DNA from: Chitinophagaceae bacterium
GTDB taxonomy: Bacteria > Bacteroidota > Bacteroidia > Chitinophagales > Chitinophagaceae
Assembly: GCA_016720775.1 (NCBI GenBank)
Contig: JADKJX010000008.1
Coordinates: forward strand, 1-35,278
Length of the DNA stretch: 35,278 bases
Direction: 5' to 3'
Both the position numbers and the translations under genes were made by a program. Under the pieces are notes generated by a model. That model worked only from the letters and a program-made list of their open reading frames with translations. It ran no database searches and was not told where the DNA came from. Below are positions 18,187-28,113 of the stretch, piece by piece (position 1 is the stretch's first letter; the number at the start of each line of letters is the position of its first letter).

Positions 18187-20947
18187 TTATTGCTTTATTG
18201 CTGCAGTTAATTTTTCTATTTGTTTTTTTAGCTCTTCAATCTGAGTTTGCTGTTCCTGCATGCCTTTGATCAGTAAGGGGACAAAGCCCGAATAGTTTAC
18301 CCCTAATAATCCTTCAGCGTCTTTTTTAACCAGTTGTGGAAAAACAGCATCTACTTCCTGTGCCAATAATCCTATTTGCTGATCCCGGTCTTTGTTTTCG
18401 TCTTTCCAGTAATAGCTGTATGCATTTATCTTTTTAGATCATTGAGGGTGTTGTTAATGGGAACAATATTTTCCTTTAACCGGACGTCGCTTAATTGGGT
18501 AAGCGTACCTGCCAGGGTAGCGTTGCCCGGTACCGAAGATGTTAAGCAATGCTGTATTACCTGCTACAAAACTGTGAACGTTTCCTACCGCAGGAATCTG
18601 GTAGCGCAATGTGCCGCCGTTGATTCCAAAGCCATAGAAATCTATGCTTGTGTTTGCATTTTCCCATAAAACAATTTTCCTGTTGTCGATGGTATTTTGG
18701 AATTGTAACTGGCCATTGCCATTGGGTACTACATTTAAGCCTAAAGAACCGGTATTGGTTAATGTCATTCTCACTGTTTCTGCGCCGCCTGCACCGTTTG
18801 CAGTGCCTGATGGCATGGAGTTCCAATACATGTTGCCTGATGCCTGGTCCATGTAATTTACCCACGCATATCCATTGGCCATGTACCTGGTTGCATTGCC
18901 TGCACTTATATCCCTGTATTGATTATACCCGATGGTAGGGCCATTTTGCTGTAATGATATGCCCGCCTGTCCAATACCAAAATACCCAGTGTGTTTCCCG
19001 ATCCTGCTATGGTTACTTTAGCCTGGTAAGGTTTAGTAATGCCAATACCAATATTAATACCCGTGCTGCCGAGCACCATGGCATTGCTTGTATCAACCCT
19101 CGAAAAAAGCACCGATCGCAGAAGCATTACTGTATCCATCTGCCAGTACACTGCTGCTGTAACCCAGCAACAGCGAATAAGAAGCTCTTTTGAAAAAACC
19201 TGCCCAGGAACCTACATAGGTGCTTCCATTCATTGTGGAAAGGCTGTTATTCTTGCCGGCATCATGGCCAATAAAAACGTTTTCATCTCCTTTACCTCCG
19301 GCAAACTTCCGATCACCACATTCTGGTCGGCTGTATCACCAACAGAAGCACAGTATCCCATCACGGTATTTTCATAACCTACTTTAAGCCCGTTCGCAAT
19401 ATTATATCCAAAAAAGAATTCTTATCTCCCTTGCTTACAGAACTGGCTGCGTTTACACCAAAAGCAGAATTATACGAACAGGTATCGCAGTAGAACCCCA
19501 TGGTATAACTTCCAAAGGGCATTGGCATTGGAACTTCGCATGGCAGCGCCGGTATTGTCTCCAAAAAGAATTGCCGGAACCGGTGATATTGTTTTGCCCG
19601 CATTCATGCCAACAAAAGTGTTGCTGTAACCGGTGCTGTTATCTTCCATGGCTTTATAACCGATGGCGATATTGTTGTATCCGGTGCTGTTGGAAATACC
19701 ACTTTGGGGAACCGGAAAAAACATTGTTATAGCCGGTTAAATTATTAGCCCCCGCTGATTTTCCATAGAAACTATTATCAGAGCCTGTGCTGTTTAAAAT
19801 TGCCGGCAAATGAACCCATGAACGTGTTGTTGGTACCACTGCTGTTGGCAAAGCCCGCCGATCTGCCGACAAAACTGTTCTCTGTACCGAAGGTATTTGA
19901 ATATCCGCCCGATGATCCTATAAATGTATTATTGCTGCCGGTATTCAGCTGTCCGGCATAACTTCCTAAGAAGGAGTTGCCCGAACCGGTCACCACATCT
20001 CTTCCTGCATTGTCACCAACAAATGTGTTTCCCGAACCCGATGTGTTTTTCATGCCTGCCGACGATCCGACAAATACACTTCCGTTGGCAGTGTTCTTGG
20101 GGCCGGCGTCAATGCCGATGATCGTTGTCCAGGATCCCGGTTATCCCTGCCTGCATTTTCCCGATCAGTACGTTGTAGCTGGCAGTTGTGGAAAGATATC
20201 CTGCCGAATCACCAATTGCTGTATTGGCAGTGCCCGATATGTTCTGCCGGGATGATTTGCACCAACAGCCGTATTATTTTTGCTGCGGTTGATGAGGACT
20301 GGTTCAGCGATTCATATCCAACAGCAGTATTATCATTAGCATTATTGAAATAAAGAGCCGATGTTCCCATAGCCGTATTCGGATGCCCGTTGTATTGGAG
20401 TAAAAACTAAATGCACCTACAGCAGTATTATAATTACCAATGGTATTACTGGTCATTGATTGAAAACCGATGGCTGTATTATGAGTACCTGATGAATTAT
20501 TCAAAAAACCGGAATCAATGATGAATTATAACTGACATTGTCAATGAGTCCTGATTTTATATTATTCACCCGGAAGTTCAATGCCCGGTTATCGGTGGTG
20601 CCGATGAAATGGGTGGCAGGGTTTGTTCCGGCGTTGCCATTCCTTTTCCAGGCGATGCTATCGGCATTGCCGTTCACCTTCACCAATTCCATTTGCCTTC
20701 ATAATAATAAAAACCAATACTGTCCGGGGCATTTTGAAAACAAGCAGCCCAATTGCCGGAGATGCGATTGCAGTTCTTTCTGCATTTGTCATCCGCGGGA
20801 TCGAGAACACCCTTTCAGGGAGCTTTTAACATCCAGTAGTGCACTGGCATTGGCGGTGCTGCCATCGGTATTAATGGCCAGCGACTGTGCCTTAGCAAAA
20901 TGGCCAGCAAACAGGAATGTTATCAACAGCAGGTAGTTTCTTTTCAT
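18187..20947 (-). CDS. Repeat-rich surface fibre protein with C-terminal S74 chaperone domain
   Basis: A large exported protein of about 920 residues. The N-terminus MKRNYLLLITFLFAGHFAKA is a signal peptide. It is followed by a segment typical of Bacteroidota (ASALLDVKSS, KGVLIPRMTNAERTAI, PATGLLVFQN). Residues about 130-600 are head-type beta-roll repeats of roughly 14-16 residues with NTA-G or NTFVG-AG cores (NYNTAVGAFSFYSNTTG, SGNTFVGDNAGRDVVTGSGN, NTFIGSSGGYSNTFG). The C-terminus is a peptidase S74 / intramolecular chaperone domain: QLSDVRLKENIVPINNTLND with the predicted self-cleavage Ser (codon 18489-18491), QIGLLAQEVDAVFPQLVKK, GVNYSGFVPLLIKGMQEQ and a final coiled coil. Such proteins fold as trimers and shed the chaperone. 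Many frameshifts break it. No phage genes are nearby. Confidence 0.87.
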
Positions 20948-21187
20948 TTTTAATAAATTAAAAAATTCTTTACTAAGAGTGGAAATTTCTTGCTGTGTAA
21001 GAGAGGCTTATTATAATGCAGGTTTGCGGATGTAATGATTATTCACTCGGATAGAGTATTTTCAAAAATAGATAAAATAAATAAGAAATAATAATGTAAA
21101 TATGCATTTATTGATGGGGCATTCCGGCATTGCTGGCAGGAGGTTGAAATGAGATAAGCCCTTACATTTGCACATTAAATAATTGCT
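20948..21187. other. Intergenic region between divergent S74 and tdh-type genes
   Basis: 240 bases, strongly AT-rich in 21050-21110, with no gene seen. On the + strand TACATTTG at 21163-21170 fits the TAnnTTTG -7 element and would start transcription about 15 bases before the ATG at 21188. A TTG 16 bases upstream is closer than the usual 19-21 spacing. Confidence 0.35.
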
Positions 21188-22132
21188 ATGCTGAAAGAAA
21201 AATATTGGTTATCGGCGCCTCGGGCCAAATAGGCGTGGAGTTAACACTGGCTCTTCGTAAGATTTACGGAAATGCAAACGTGGTGGCATCCGATCTGCGG
21301 GAGAAAATGAACTGCTTAAAGGCACGGGCCCTTATGTAAAGCCTGGATGTGATGAACAAAGAAATGCTGCATATGCAGGTGATACGGCAGAACATCACCC
21401 AGATATGCCCTGCTGCCCGCCATCCTTTCTGCCACGGGCGAAAAAAATCCCAACCTGGCCCGGGTTTAAATATGCAGAGCTTACTGAACGTGCTCGACAT
21501 TGCCCGGGAAGAGAAGCTGCAGAAAGTATACTGGCCAAGCAGCATTGCTGTTTTTGGTCCTACTTCACCAAAACAAAATTGTCCGCAACAGACCATCATT
21601 GAACCCACTACGGTTTACGGCATCAGCAAATATGCCGGGGAGTTCTGGTGCAATTATTTTCATCACCGCTATGGCGTGGATATAAGAAGCCTGCGTTGCC
21701 CAGGTCTTATCAGTTACAAAAGCGAACCGGGTGGAGGTACTACCGATTATGCCGTGGATATTTTCTATAAAGCAAAGCGGGAAAAAAATTACGAATGCTT
21801 TTTAAAGAAGATACCTACCTGCCCATGATGTACATGCCGGATGCCATTCGGGCAACCATTGAACTGATGGAAGCGCCTGCAGCAAAAATTTCGATAAGAA
21901 CATCGTACAACTTATCAGGTATGAGTTTTTTCACCCAAAGAAATTTCGGCTGAAATTAAAAAGCATATACGCGGTTTCTCCAGTCAGCTACAAACCCGAT
22001 TACCGCCAACCCATTGCCGACAGCTGGCCGCAGAGCATTGACGATGCCGTGGCAAGAAAGGACTGGGGATGGAAGGAGGAATACAACCTGCAGCAGATGA
22101 CGAAAGACATGCTGGAGAACCTAGCGGTCTGA
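21188..22132 (+). CDS. NAD-dependent epimerase/dehydratase, L-threonine 3-dehydrogenase type
   Basis: An extended short-chain dehydrogenase of about 315 residues that best matches the SDR-type L-threonine 3-dehydrogenases of Bacteroidota (threonine to 2-amino-3-ketobutyrate with NAD+). It has the Rossmann motif VIGASGQIG, then VVASDLRE and LDVMNKEML. It also has the catalytic YGISK (Tyr-x3-Lys) preceded by WPSSIAVFGPTSP, with the catalytic Ser/Thr position. RSLRCPGLISYKSEPGGGTT, DYAVDIFYKA, YLPMMYMPDAIRATIELMEA, SYNLSGMSFSPKE and PIADSWPQSIDDA-ARKDWGW come later, which is the signature order of this family. Frameshifts are near 21205, 21335, 21410-21440, 21800, 21890 and 21935. A role as a sugar epimerase cannot be excluded. 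A remnant of a second such gene start lies at 18096. Confidence 0.85.
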
Positions 22133-22139
22133 GAATAAA

Positions 22140-22200
22140 GGAACAAGGAATGTTGAATAATGATCGGAAGCATCACGTCGAAATTCGACATTCCTTGTTC
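22140..22200. repeat. Inverted repeat GAACAAGGAATGT between convergent genes
   Basis: GAACAAGGAATGT (22140-22152) pairs perfectly with ACATTCCTTGTTC (22188-22200), leaving a 35-base loop that contains a small TCGAAATTCGA palindrome. It lies in the 73-base gap between the tdh-type gene and the LuxR regulator, which converge. It may end transcription in both directions, or be a dispersed intergenic repeat. Confidence 0.6.
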
Positions 22201-22205
22201 GATAT

Positions 22206-22845
22206 TCAAATGAGTTTATGCTCGTACGCATACTTCACCAACCCGATCACACTGGCGGTATTTGTCTTGCGGAAAATATTCTTGCGGTGGGTCTCTACGG
22301 TCCGTTCACTGAGGAATAATTTTTCGGCGATCTGTTTGTTGCTCATCTCTTTTTTCGATCAGCCGGATGATCTCGATCTCCCTCGCAGTAAGATTCACTT
22401 CTTCATTTTCTTTTTCTTTTCGCTGGCCCTTGTCATTTCTTCCAGCACCTCTTCACTGAAATAAATTCCGCCGGCTGAAATTTTTTTCCAATGCCTTCAC
22501 CAATTCCTTTTTTCCGATATTCTTAAGTACATAGCCGGAGATATCCGCATCCTCGATCATCTGGTTTTTGGTCGCCTTGCCCGCTCATGGAGAGTGCCAG
22601 TATTTTTTATTTCGGGATTTTTGGTGAACGGCTTTGGAAAGCTCGGCGCCGTTGAGGCCGGGCATCATTACATCGGTGAGTAAAATGTCGATGTTCTTTT
22701 TGCTGATAAGTTCGGCCATCTGCAGGGGTTGTGTACATTCGATCACTACTTCAAACTGGTCGTGCCCATGCAGTAAAGATTTTAATCCGTCTATTACTAT
22801 CTGGTGGTCATCTACAATTCCTAATCTGATCTTTGTGTTTTTCAT
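22206..22845 (-). CDS. NarL/FixJ (LuxR-type) response regulator
   Basis: A response regulator of about 213 residues. The receiver domain begins MKNTKIRLGIVDDHQIVIDG with the DD pair, has DILLTDVMMPGLNGAE with the phospho-acceptor Asp, and continues through a SMSG segment to GYVLKN with the conserved Lys. After a linker (AGGIYFSEEVLEEM), the C-terminal LuxR helix-turn-helix reads NKQIAEKLFLSERTVETHRK, followed by NIFRKTNTASVIGLVKYAYE. Three frameshifts (about 22590, 22480, 22345-22400) interrupt it. It follows the TPR kinase gene by 50 bases and is surely its partner. The stop is 22206-22208. Confidence 0.9.
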
Positions 22846-22895
22846 ATTCTGCGCCCGAACGTCTTTTACAACATGCTAAAAGTAGCGAAAAGTTT

Positions 22896-24549
22896 TTAAT
22901 GCGTTACCGGTATATGAATTGCAACCAATGTGCCTTTGCCGGGGGAACTGTCAAAATCTACCGTGCCTTTCAGGAATTCAACCCGAGAGCGGATATTCTT
23001 CAACCCAATGCCGTCAAATTTCTGTTTATCGGTTGTATCAAAGCCACGGCCATTGTCTTCCACCGTTGCGGCTATGCCGTCTGCATCTTTATCAGTGAAA
23101 TATCAAGGTTGGTTGCCCCGGAATGTTTGATCACATTGTTCACACACTCCCCGGATCACCCGGTACAAAACGGTTTCGGTGTTGCTGTCGAGCCGGTCAT
23201 TCAGCCCTTCGGCATGCAGGTTTATTTTGATGATGCGGTTGTCTATCTTATCAATGAATTCTTTAACCGCACTGGCGAGGCCGCTTTTCAATAACGCATT
23301 GGGCATCATCTGGTGACTTACACTTCGTATCTCTTTGCAGCTTTCATCCACCAGGCCGATCAGTTTTTCAAAGCTGATCTTCTGCGTTTCGTCTTTAAAA
23401 GATATTTCATTTTCAAATGCAGAGAGGTTCATTTTGCGGCGCTCATCATCTGGCCTACGCCATCGTGCAGGTCGGCGGCAATCCGTTTGCGTTCATTCTC
23501 TTCGGCATTAATGATGGCACGGGAGGTGAATGCCTTTTCGTATTGATTGGTTGCTTTGTACAGGTCACTTAAGATGAGGTATGCAGAATATTTGCCCTGT
23601 TTGTACCCGGTACTGTCTGCCAAAACGATCGAATGGTTCAAATAGGTTTCCGCTTCATTATATTTCTTCTGCATCAGCATCAGGTTACCAAGATTAAGGT
23701 AGGTGTCTGATATCTGTTTTTTATTATCAAAGGAAGAATCGATGTCGAGACATAAGCGGAAATATTTTTCGGCCTCCACAAAGCGGTTGCTGTACATGTA
23801 GCAATTCGCCATGTTATCATAGAACGATGATTTTTGGAAATTGGCATTCTCTGTTTCGCATAATTTCAACCCTATGCTGTCTAATTCAAGAGCCTGTGCC
23901 ATATTTGCCTTCCATGCCGTACACATTGGCAAGGGTGTGCAGGGTATTTACTTTTATTTTGAGGTCTTCAATTTTTGGGCGCAGGGAGCAGGTTTTCCTG
24001 TAAGATCTTTTCTGCCACTGGGCAGGTCATCTTTAACTGGTACACAGGACATGAGCACCGGCTCTTCAATATCCCAACAGCATCATGCTCTTTTCAAAAA
24101 GTTTATGGCTGCCAATGCATTCTCGATGGATACATCATAATTGCCTTTGTTATAGTCATAAGAAGTGAGGACGAGTAATGCGTATCCTTTTAATGAATCG
24201 CTCTTTAACTATCTGCAATGCTGAGTCGCTTTCAGTGCATTCTCATGCGAAAGCTCATACCTGCCCTTTACGCCATTGGCCAATGCCATGCATAAGTAGG
24301 AAGTCCCTTCACCAAACTCATAGTCTTCTTTAAAGTGGCAAGACTCACGCTTTTGCAGCAAGCGCCAGTGCACTGTCGGCATTGGTTGACCTTATTTCCG
24401 ACGCAATGTAATTGCTGATATCAACTTCTTGACCTCGTATTGGTAGTTACTGAAAGCAGCTTGTAAAGCGAATCAAGTTTTTACTTTGTGCAATGCTGCC
24501 GAAGCAGGTACTGGATCGCTAACAGGAAAATGAGCAGGCGTGGTTTCAT
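22896..24549 (-). CDS. TPR-containing NarL-partner sensor histidine kinase (HisKA_3)
   Basis: A sensor kinase of about 550 residues. From the ATG at 24549 it starts MKPRLLIFLLAIQYLL (signal peptide). A TPR array follows, clearest at 23500-23940 (MAQALELDSIGLKLCE, ANCYMYSNRFVEAEKYFRLC, GNLMLMQKKYNEAETYLNH). The kinase core has NERKRIAADLHDGVGQMMSA, the HisKA_3 dimerisation box with the phospho-His. IRSVSHQMMPNALLKSGLAS is the next recognised segment, and the ATPase gives NVIKHSGATNLDISL, EDNGRGFDTTDKQ and GIGLKNIRSRVEFLKGTVDF. No clear transmembrane helix is visible between the TPRs and the kinase core. Frameshifts are dense in 23900-24500. It begins four bases after the dapB stop, so it belongs to the par-dapB transcription unit. 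Confidence 0.85.
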
Positions 24550-24553
24550 AGGT

Positions 24554-25267
24554 TCAGGTGATCTTAAGCACATCCTTCATATTGTAAATTCCTTTCTTGC
24601 CGTATAAGGATTCGGCGGCCAGTACCGCACCCTGTGCAAATCCACGGCTGATTTATGTGCCGTATGTATTATTTCAATGTCGTCGATGGCTGAACTGTAT
24701 TTAACGGAATGCGTTCCGGGTGCCGGATCTTCCCGTTTGCTCAGAATTACGAGGTCTTCTGCATTGGTTGACTTCGTTTACCCAGTTTGTTTTTCGGAGT
24801 AGTTCATACGCAGCACCTGTTGGGCAAGGGTGATGCCCGTTCCGCTGTGCATCTTTTTCTGCGTGTGATGGGTATCTTCCAGCGTGGCGTCGTAATCGTT
24901 TTGGCGCTTTCATCAGTTGCGCCAGTTTTTATTTACTTCAAAAAAAATTTAACCCAACGCTGAAATTGCTGGCGTAAAAACTTCCGTTCTTCTCTTTGCA
25001 AGACCTTCCCTTCAGCGATATTTTCCAACCAGCCGGCCCACTGCCGCTAACAACGGGTATTGCCGGCATCCGACTACAGGATTTGTTCCTTTGCGCTCTG
25101 CGGATTGGTAAATTCGATGGCCACATCGCATTGGTTGAGGTTTTTCTTTGGTAAAAAGAATCAATGGTATCTATGTCTATTTTAAGGTTGACTGTGATGC
25201 CCGTTTCAGGGCAACCATTTTCAATAGCCTTTCCCATTTTGCCATAGCCATTCAGTGCAATTTTCAT
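24554..25267 (-). CDS. dapB: 4-hydroxy-tetrahydrodipicolinate reductase
   Basis: DapB reduces dihydrodipicolinate precursor with NAD(P)H in lysine and diaminopimelate synthesis, feeding peptidoglycan. The start reads MKIALNGYGKMGKAIE, the nucleotide-binding motif of short Bacteroidota-type DapB. Then come DIDTIDSF, DVAIEFTNP-like sequence, IPVVSGTTGWLE, YASNFSVGVNLFF and ATLEDTHHTQKKMHSGTG. The C-terminal IDDIEIIHTAHKSAGFAQGA carries the conserved His, and the end is KGIYNMKDVLKIT. About 238 codons matches the family. The gene is heavily frameshifted. Its ATG overlaps the TGA of the preceding gene (ATGA at 25264-25267), which supports translational coupling. Confidence 0.9.
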
Positions 25268-25907
25268 GGTTGTAATTCTGCCGTTAAGGAATAAGTTCTA
25301 ATGACGATGAAGGGAAGATTTTGGATGTTTTTACCGATGTTCAACAACGAGGCTGATGCCAGTTTGTTTGGGCCAGCTGGCTGTAACACGGCCGTATCTG
25401 CAAGGCTCAGGTCATCGCTTACATCAAATGTTTTGAGGTGGGCATCACGGTGGCGTCCGCAACATTCAGCCCCAGAAGATGAGGAAAACAGGACGGTATA
25501 GTCACACATTCTGTCTTGGTTCCGGAAGGTCGGATGCGCTCGGGCTGATCCTTTTACTGCATAATAGGGTTGAGGAATTTCAAAGTCGTTAGCCGGATTG
25601 CCGTCGATGGCGTTGATGTAGGAATCTTGGCCTCCCGGTATTGCTTTATGTTGCGGAAAAGATCAGGTGGTTGTTCCCAATGCTGCATACACCACGGGGA
25701 GCTTCCAGTATTTTTTATTGTAGATCTGTCCCCATCCCGGAAGAATGGCAGAACGGTGAGTGGCATCGTGGATTGTAAGCTTTTGCAGGATCGGGCTTTC
25801 TGAAAATGCCAGTGTTCTTCTTTTGGGTACTGTCCTTTGAGACTGCTTTGACGGTTCCAGAAAAAAAAGGAGCTTATGAAAACAAAAGGAAATTTACCTT
25901 TCAACAT
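25264..25907 (-). CDS. DUF5683 domain protein
   Basis: A DUF5683 protein of about 215 residues, a predicted membrane protein of unknown function usually encoded between parB and dapB in Bacteroidota. Seen are an N-terminal hydrophobic segment (GKFPFVFISSFFF), then remnants of the usual core (PRCHSPFCH region for LLPGAGQ-like sequence, YWKLPVVYAALG-like sequence from 25690-25720). PVFLIFWG and ADATVDAHLKTFDVSDDLSL, the conserved C-terminal signature, follow. The start ATG overlaps the parB TGA by one base (TGATG at 25905-25909), and the end overlaps the dapB ATG if the raw final frame is right; an alternative frame stops near 25284. Frameshifts are many. Confidence 0.7.
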
Positions 25908-26797
25908 CAGCTTACTTTAATTTTCAGTTTTTCCAGCAAGGCATTCAGTTCTTCAGTAGAATAAAATTCAAACAAAGATGGTTCCGTTGCCTTTTTTGCT
26001 GCGTTGAGTTTAACATGGGTATTAAATGCGATGCTAAATTATCTTCAATTCGTTTAAGATCGGGCGGCAAAGTTTGTTTTGAGGTTTTAACAGCACCGGG
26101 TGAATATTACTTTCTCACCAGGTCTTCGGTTTGTCTTACTGATAAGCCACGCTTTGTTTTCATTAAAAACATAGAGCTGCTTATCCACCATATCACATTG
26201 ATCAATGCCCTTGCATGGCCCATGGTAATTTCGCCATTGCGAACGGATACCTGTATGTCGGGCGGCCAGTTTCAGCAAGCGGATATAATTGGTCACCGTA
26301 CTTCGTGTCTTTGCCCATGCGTTCTGACACCTGCTCCCGTGTGTATTCAGTTCATCCATCAGGCGTTTGTAGCTCAGTGCAACCTCCATTTGCATTGAGA
26401 TCTTTCCCTGGAGTTTTTCCAAAGAAAGTTCCAGCAGTTCCGTATCATTTGCCTGCCACATAAACCAGGAACATCTTTCAATCCAGCGATCTTTGATGCC
26501 CGAAACTGCTGTTCGCCGGCAATAAGCCTTTGTATTTGCCATTGGCCAGCCCGGTTACCGTGGTGGCTGGATGATGTCGTGCATCTTTAATGGATGAGCC
26601 AGTTCACTCAGCGCCGTTTCATCAAAATCCGGCGTGGCTGTTGGGATTTACTTCTATCTGGTCGAGGAGATCAACACCTGGAGGTGGATTTTCTGTTCTA
26701 CCGGTCCCGGTCTAAAGTTCCGGCGGTACTTTGGATCTGCACCAATTTTCTGAAGAGACTCCGGATCCCTTTTCCTAATGCATCTTTTTTTATTCAT
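25907..26797 (-). CDS. parB: Chromosome partitioning protein ParB
   Basis: ParB binds parS sites, spreads as a CTP-dependent clamp and works with ParA in origin segregation. The frame-corrected sequence shows DFDETALSELAHSIKVHDII and the CTP/clamp motif region AGERRFRASKIAG (damaged in raw frame as RLIAGEQQF). QANDTELLELALLENLQRED-like, EVALSYKRLMDEL, then the helix-turn-helix region MGKDRSTVTNYIRLLKLP, NGEITMGHARALIN and DMVDKQLYVFNE come next. The C-terminal dimerisation segment ends LNALLEKLKIKVS. About 297 codons is normal. At least eight frameshifts break it. I did not find a parS-like 16-mer (TGTTNCACGTGAAACA) in the window. Confidence 0.9.
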
Positions 26798-26895
26798 GGA
26801 AGCGAAAGATTTGTAATTTGAAAAATTTGGTTGAACCTTTGAGATGAGGATTTGAAGATAACTATTTTGAAGACTCAAAGGACAAATTGAAACGA
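26798..26895. repeat. TTTG-word-rich spacer between parA and parB
   Basis: 98 bases composed of AATTTGAAAAATTTGG, GATTTGAAGAT, TTTTGAAGACT and CAAATTGAAACG words, similar to the aconitase leader at 11893-11998. No open frame or clear hairpin is seen. It is probably transcribed as the untranslated spacer of the par operon. Confidence 0.35.
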
Positions 26896-27691
26896 TTATT
26901 CCAAGATCGGTCTTCTTCTTTGATTTTGGGTGAAGTTAATGTTCTTGGTAATCTCTTTGGCAAGGTTGAGGTAAATTGATTGACCCTTACTGTCAGAATC
27001 ATACAGGATAACCGCCTCCCGATCTGGAGTGCTTCACTTAGCCAAGGTGTTCGGAGAATGATGCTGCTGAAAACAATATCATCAAAATGCCGGCGCACTT
27101 CACTCACAACCGGTTCGCAGAGACGAAGACGACCACTCGTACATCGTCATCAGGATGCCTTCTATTTTCAAAGCCAGATTAACCCTATTTTGAACGATCT
27201 TGATTTTTTTGAGTAATTTTACCAAGTCCTTCCAATGCAAAGAATTCGGTTTGAACAGAACAACCACGCTATCAGCAGCGGTCAAGGCATTTACCGTGAT
27301 GAGGCCAAGAGACGGCGAACAATCAATTACGATAAACTCAATTCATCCCGGATGGGTTCCAGTATCTTTTTCAATACGGTTTCCCGGTTGGGGTAATTGA
27401 TCCTTCCAATCTCAGCGCCTACGAGGTCAATGAGAGGAGCAGGTCAAGATGAGGGAATCTGTTTTTAAAATCAAATCCCTGGCCTCTGCCTCATTCACCG
27501 CAATCATACAGGCTTTGGGTGGATATTGTGCAGGTCGAACCCAGTACCGGTTGTACTATTGGCCGGGATCGGCATCACCAACAAGGGGTGTTAAATTCAA
27601 ATGCGGCAAAGCTGGCCTGGCCAGGTTAATGGCCGTGGTTGTTTTTTCCTACACCTCCTTTTTGATTTGCGACTCCAATTATTCTTGCCAT
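26896..27691 (-). CDS. parA: Chromosome partitioning ATPase ParA
   Basis: ParA is the Walker-type ATPase that positions ParB-parS complexes on the nucleoid. From the ATG at 27691 it reads MARIIGVANQKGGVGK, the deviant Walker A with the signature Lys (one extra A breaks the frame right after it). Then NSTTGIGFDLHNIHP, LPSHIDLVGAEIE, FIVIDCSPSLGLITVNALTA (Walker B and switch), GLGKLLNTIKIVQNRVN, LKIEGILMTMYDGR and VVSEVRRHFDDIVFSTII follow, and the last stretch is GSINYLNLAKEILTKN. About 265 codons is normal. Frameshifts are spread over the gene. It heads the minus-strand run parA-parB-DUF5683-dapB-kinase-regulator. Confidence 0.93.
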
Positions 27692-28113
27692 AGTTCGTTG
27701 TTCGTTGTCAGTTGATCGTATAAAGCCTCTCCGGTCAACGGCCAACGATCAACGGCCAATTTCCGGGATGCCCAAAGGTATCGCAATGTACCGCAATTCC
27801 CCCCTTATTGTTTTCACCATTTTACCTACGTTCCGGGCTCTTTTCCATAAACACCACATTATAAAATATTTTACATTCTCAATCGTCTGGTCTAAAGAAA
27901 CAGCCTGAACTTTATTGAATAAAGGAAGACCTTTGCTTCCGGGCCGCAAATTTAACCAATCGGCATAAAACCGGGAACAAAGCGTCCGCTTAATTGTAAT
28001 ATTTGCAGAACCCGATACAGGCTCTTAATAAAAACACATGATCATTAAATTTTTGAGTGCTCAACCCCAAACATCAAACCCCAAACTCGGCTTTGCTTTG
28101 TTTTGCACCTTCC
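27692..28113. other. Intergenic region between parA and the metallophosphoesterase
   Basis: 27697-27766 is a word repeat: GTTCGTTGTTCGTTGTCAG, then GGTCAACGGCCAACGATCAACGGCC, an element of GTTGA/GTTGG words. 28058-28088 is a second word repeat (CAACCCCAAACATC, then AAACCCCAAACTC). Between them, 27749-27949 on the minus strand holds a 66-codon open frame with no recognisable family (it contains a WCLWKRARNVGKMV segment). I cannot support it as a gene and leave it unassigned. It may contain the divergent promoters of parA and the phosphoesterase. Confidence 0.35.

Noticed and set aside
18187..20947. Fibre protein as evidence of a prophage
   Set aside because: No capsid, portal, terminase or integrase gene is nearby, the protein has a signal peptide, and S74 proteins are common chromosomal genes in Bacteroidota.
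27749..27949. 66-codon minus-strand open frame upstream of parA
   Set aside because: No family signal in any frame, no start context, and it overlaps the word-repeat region; not supported as a gene.
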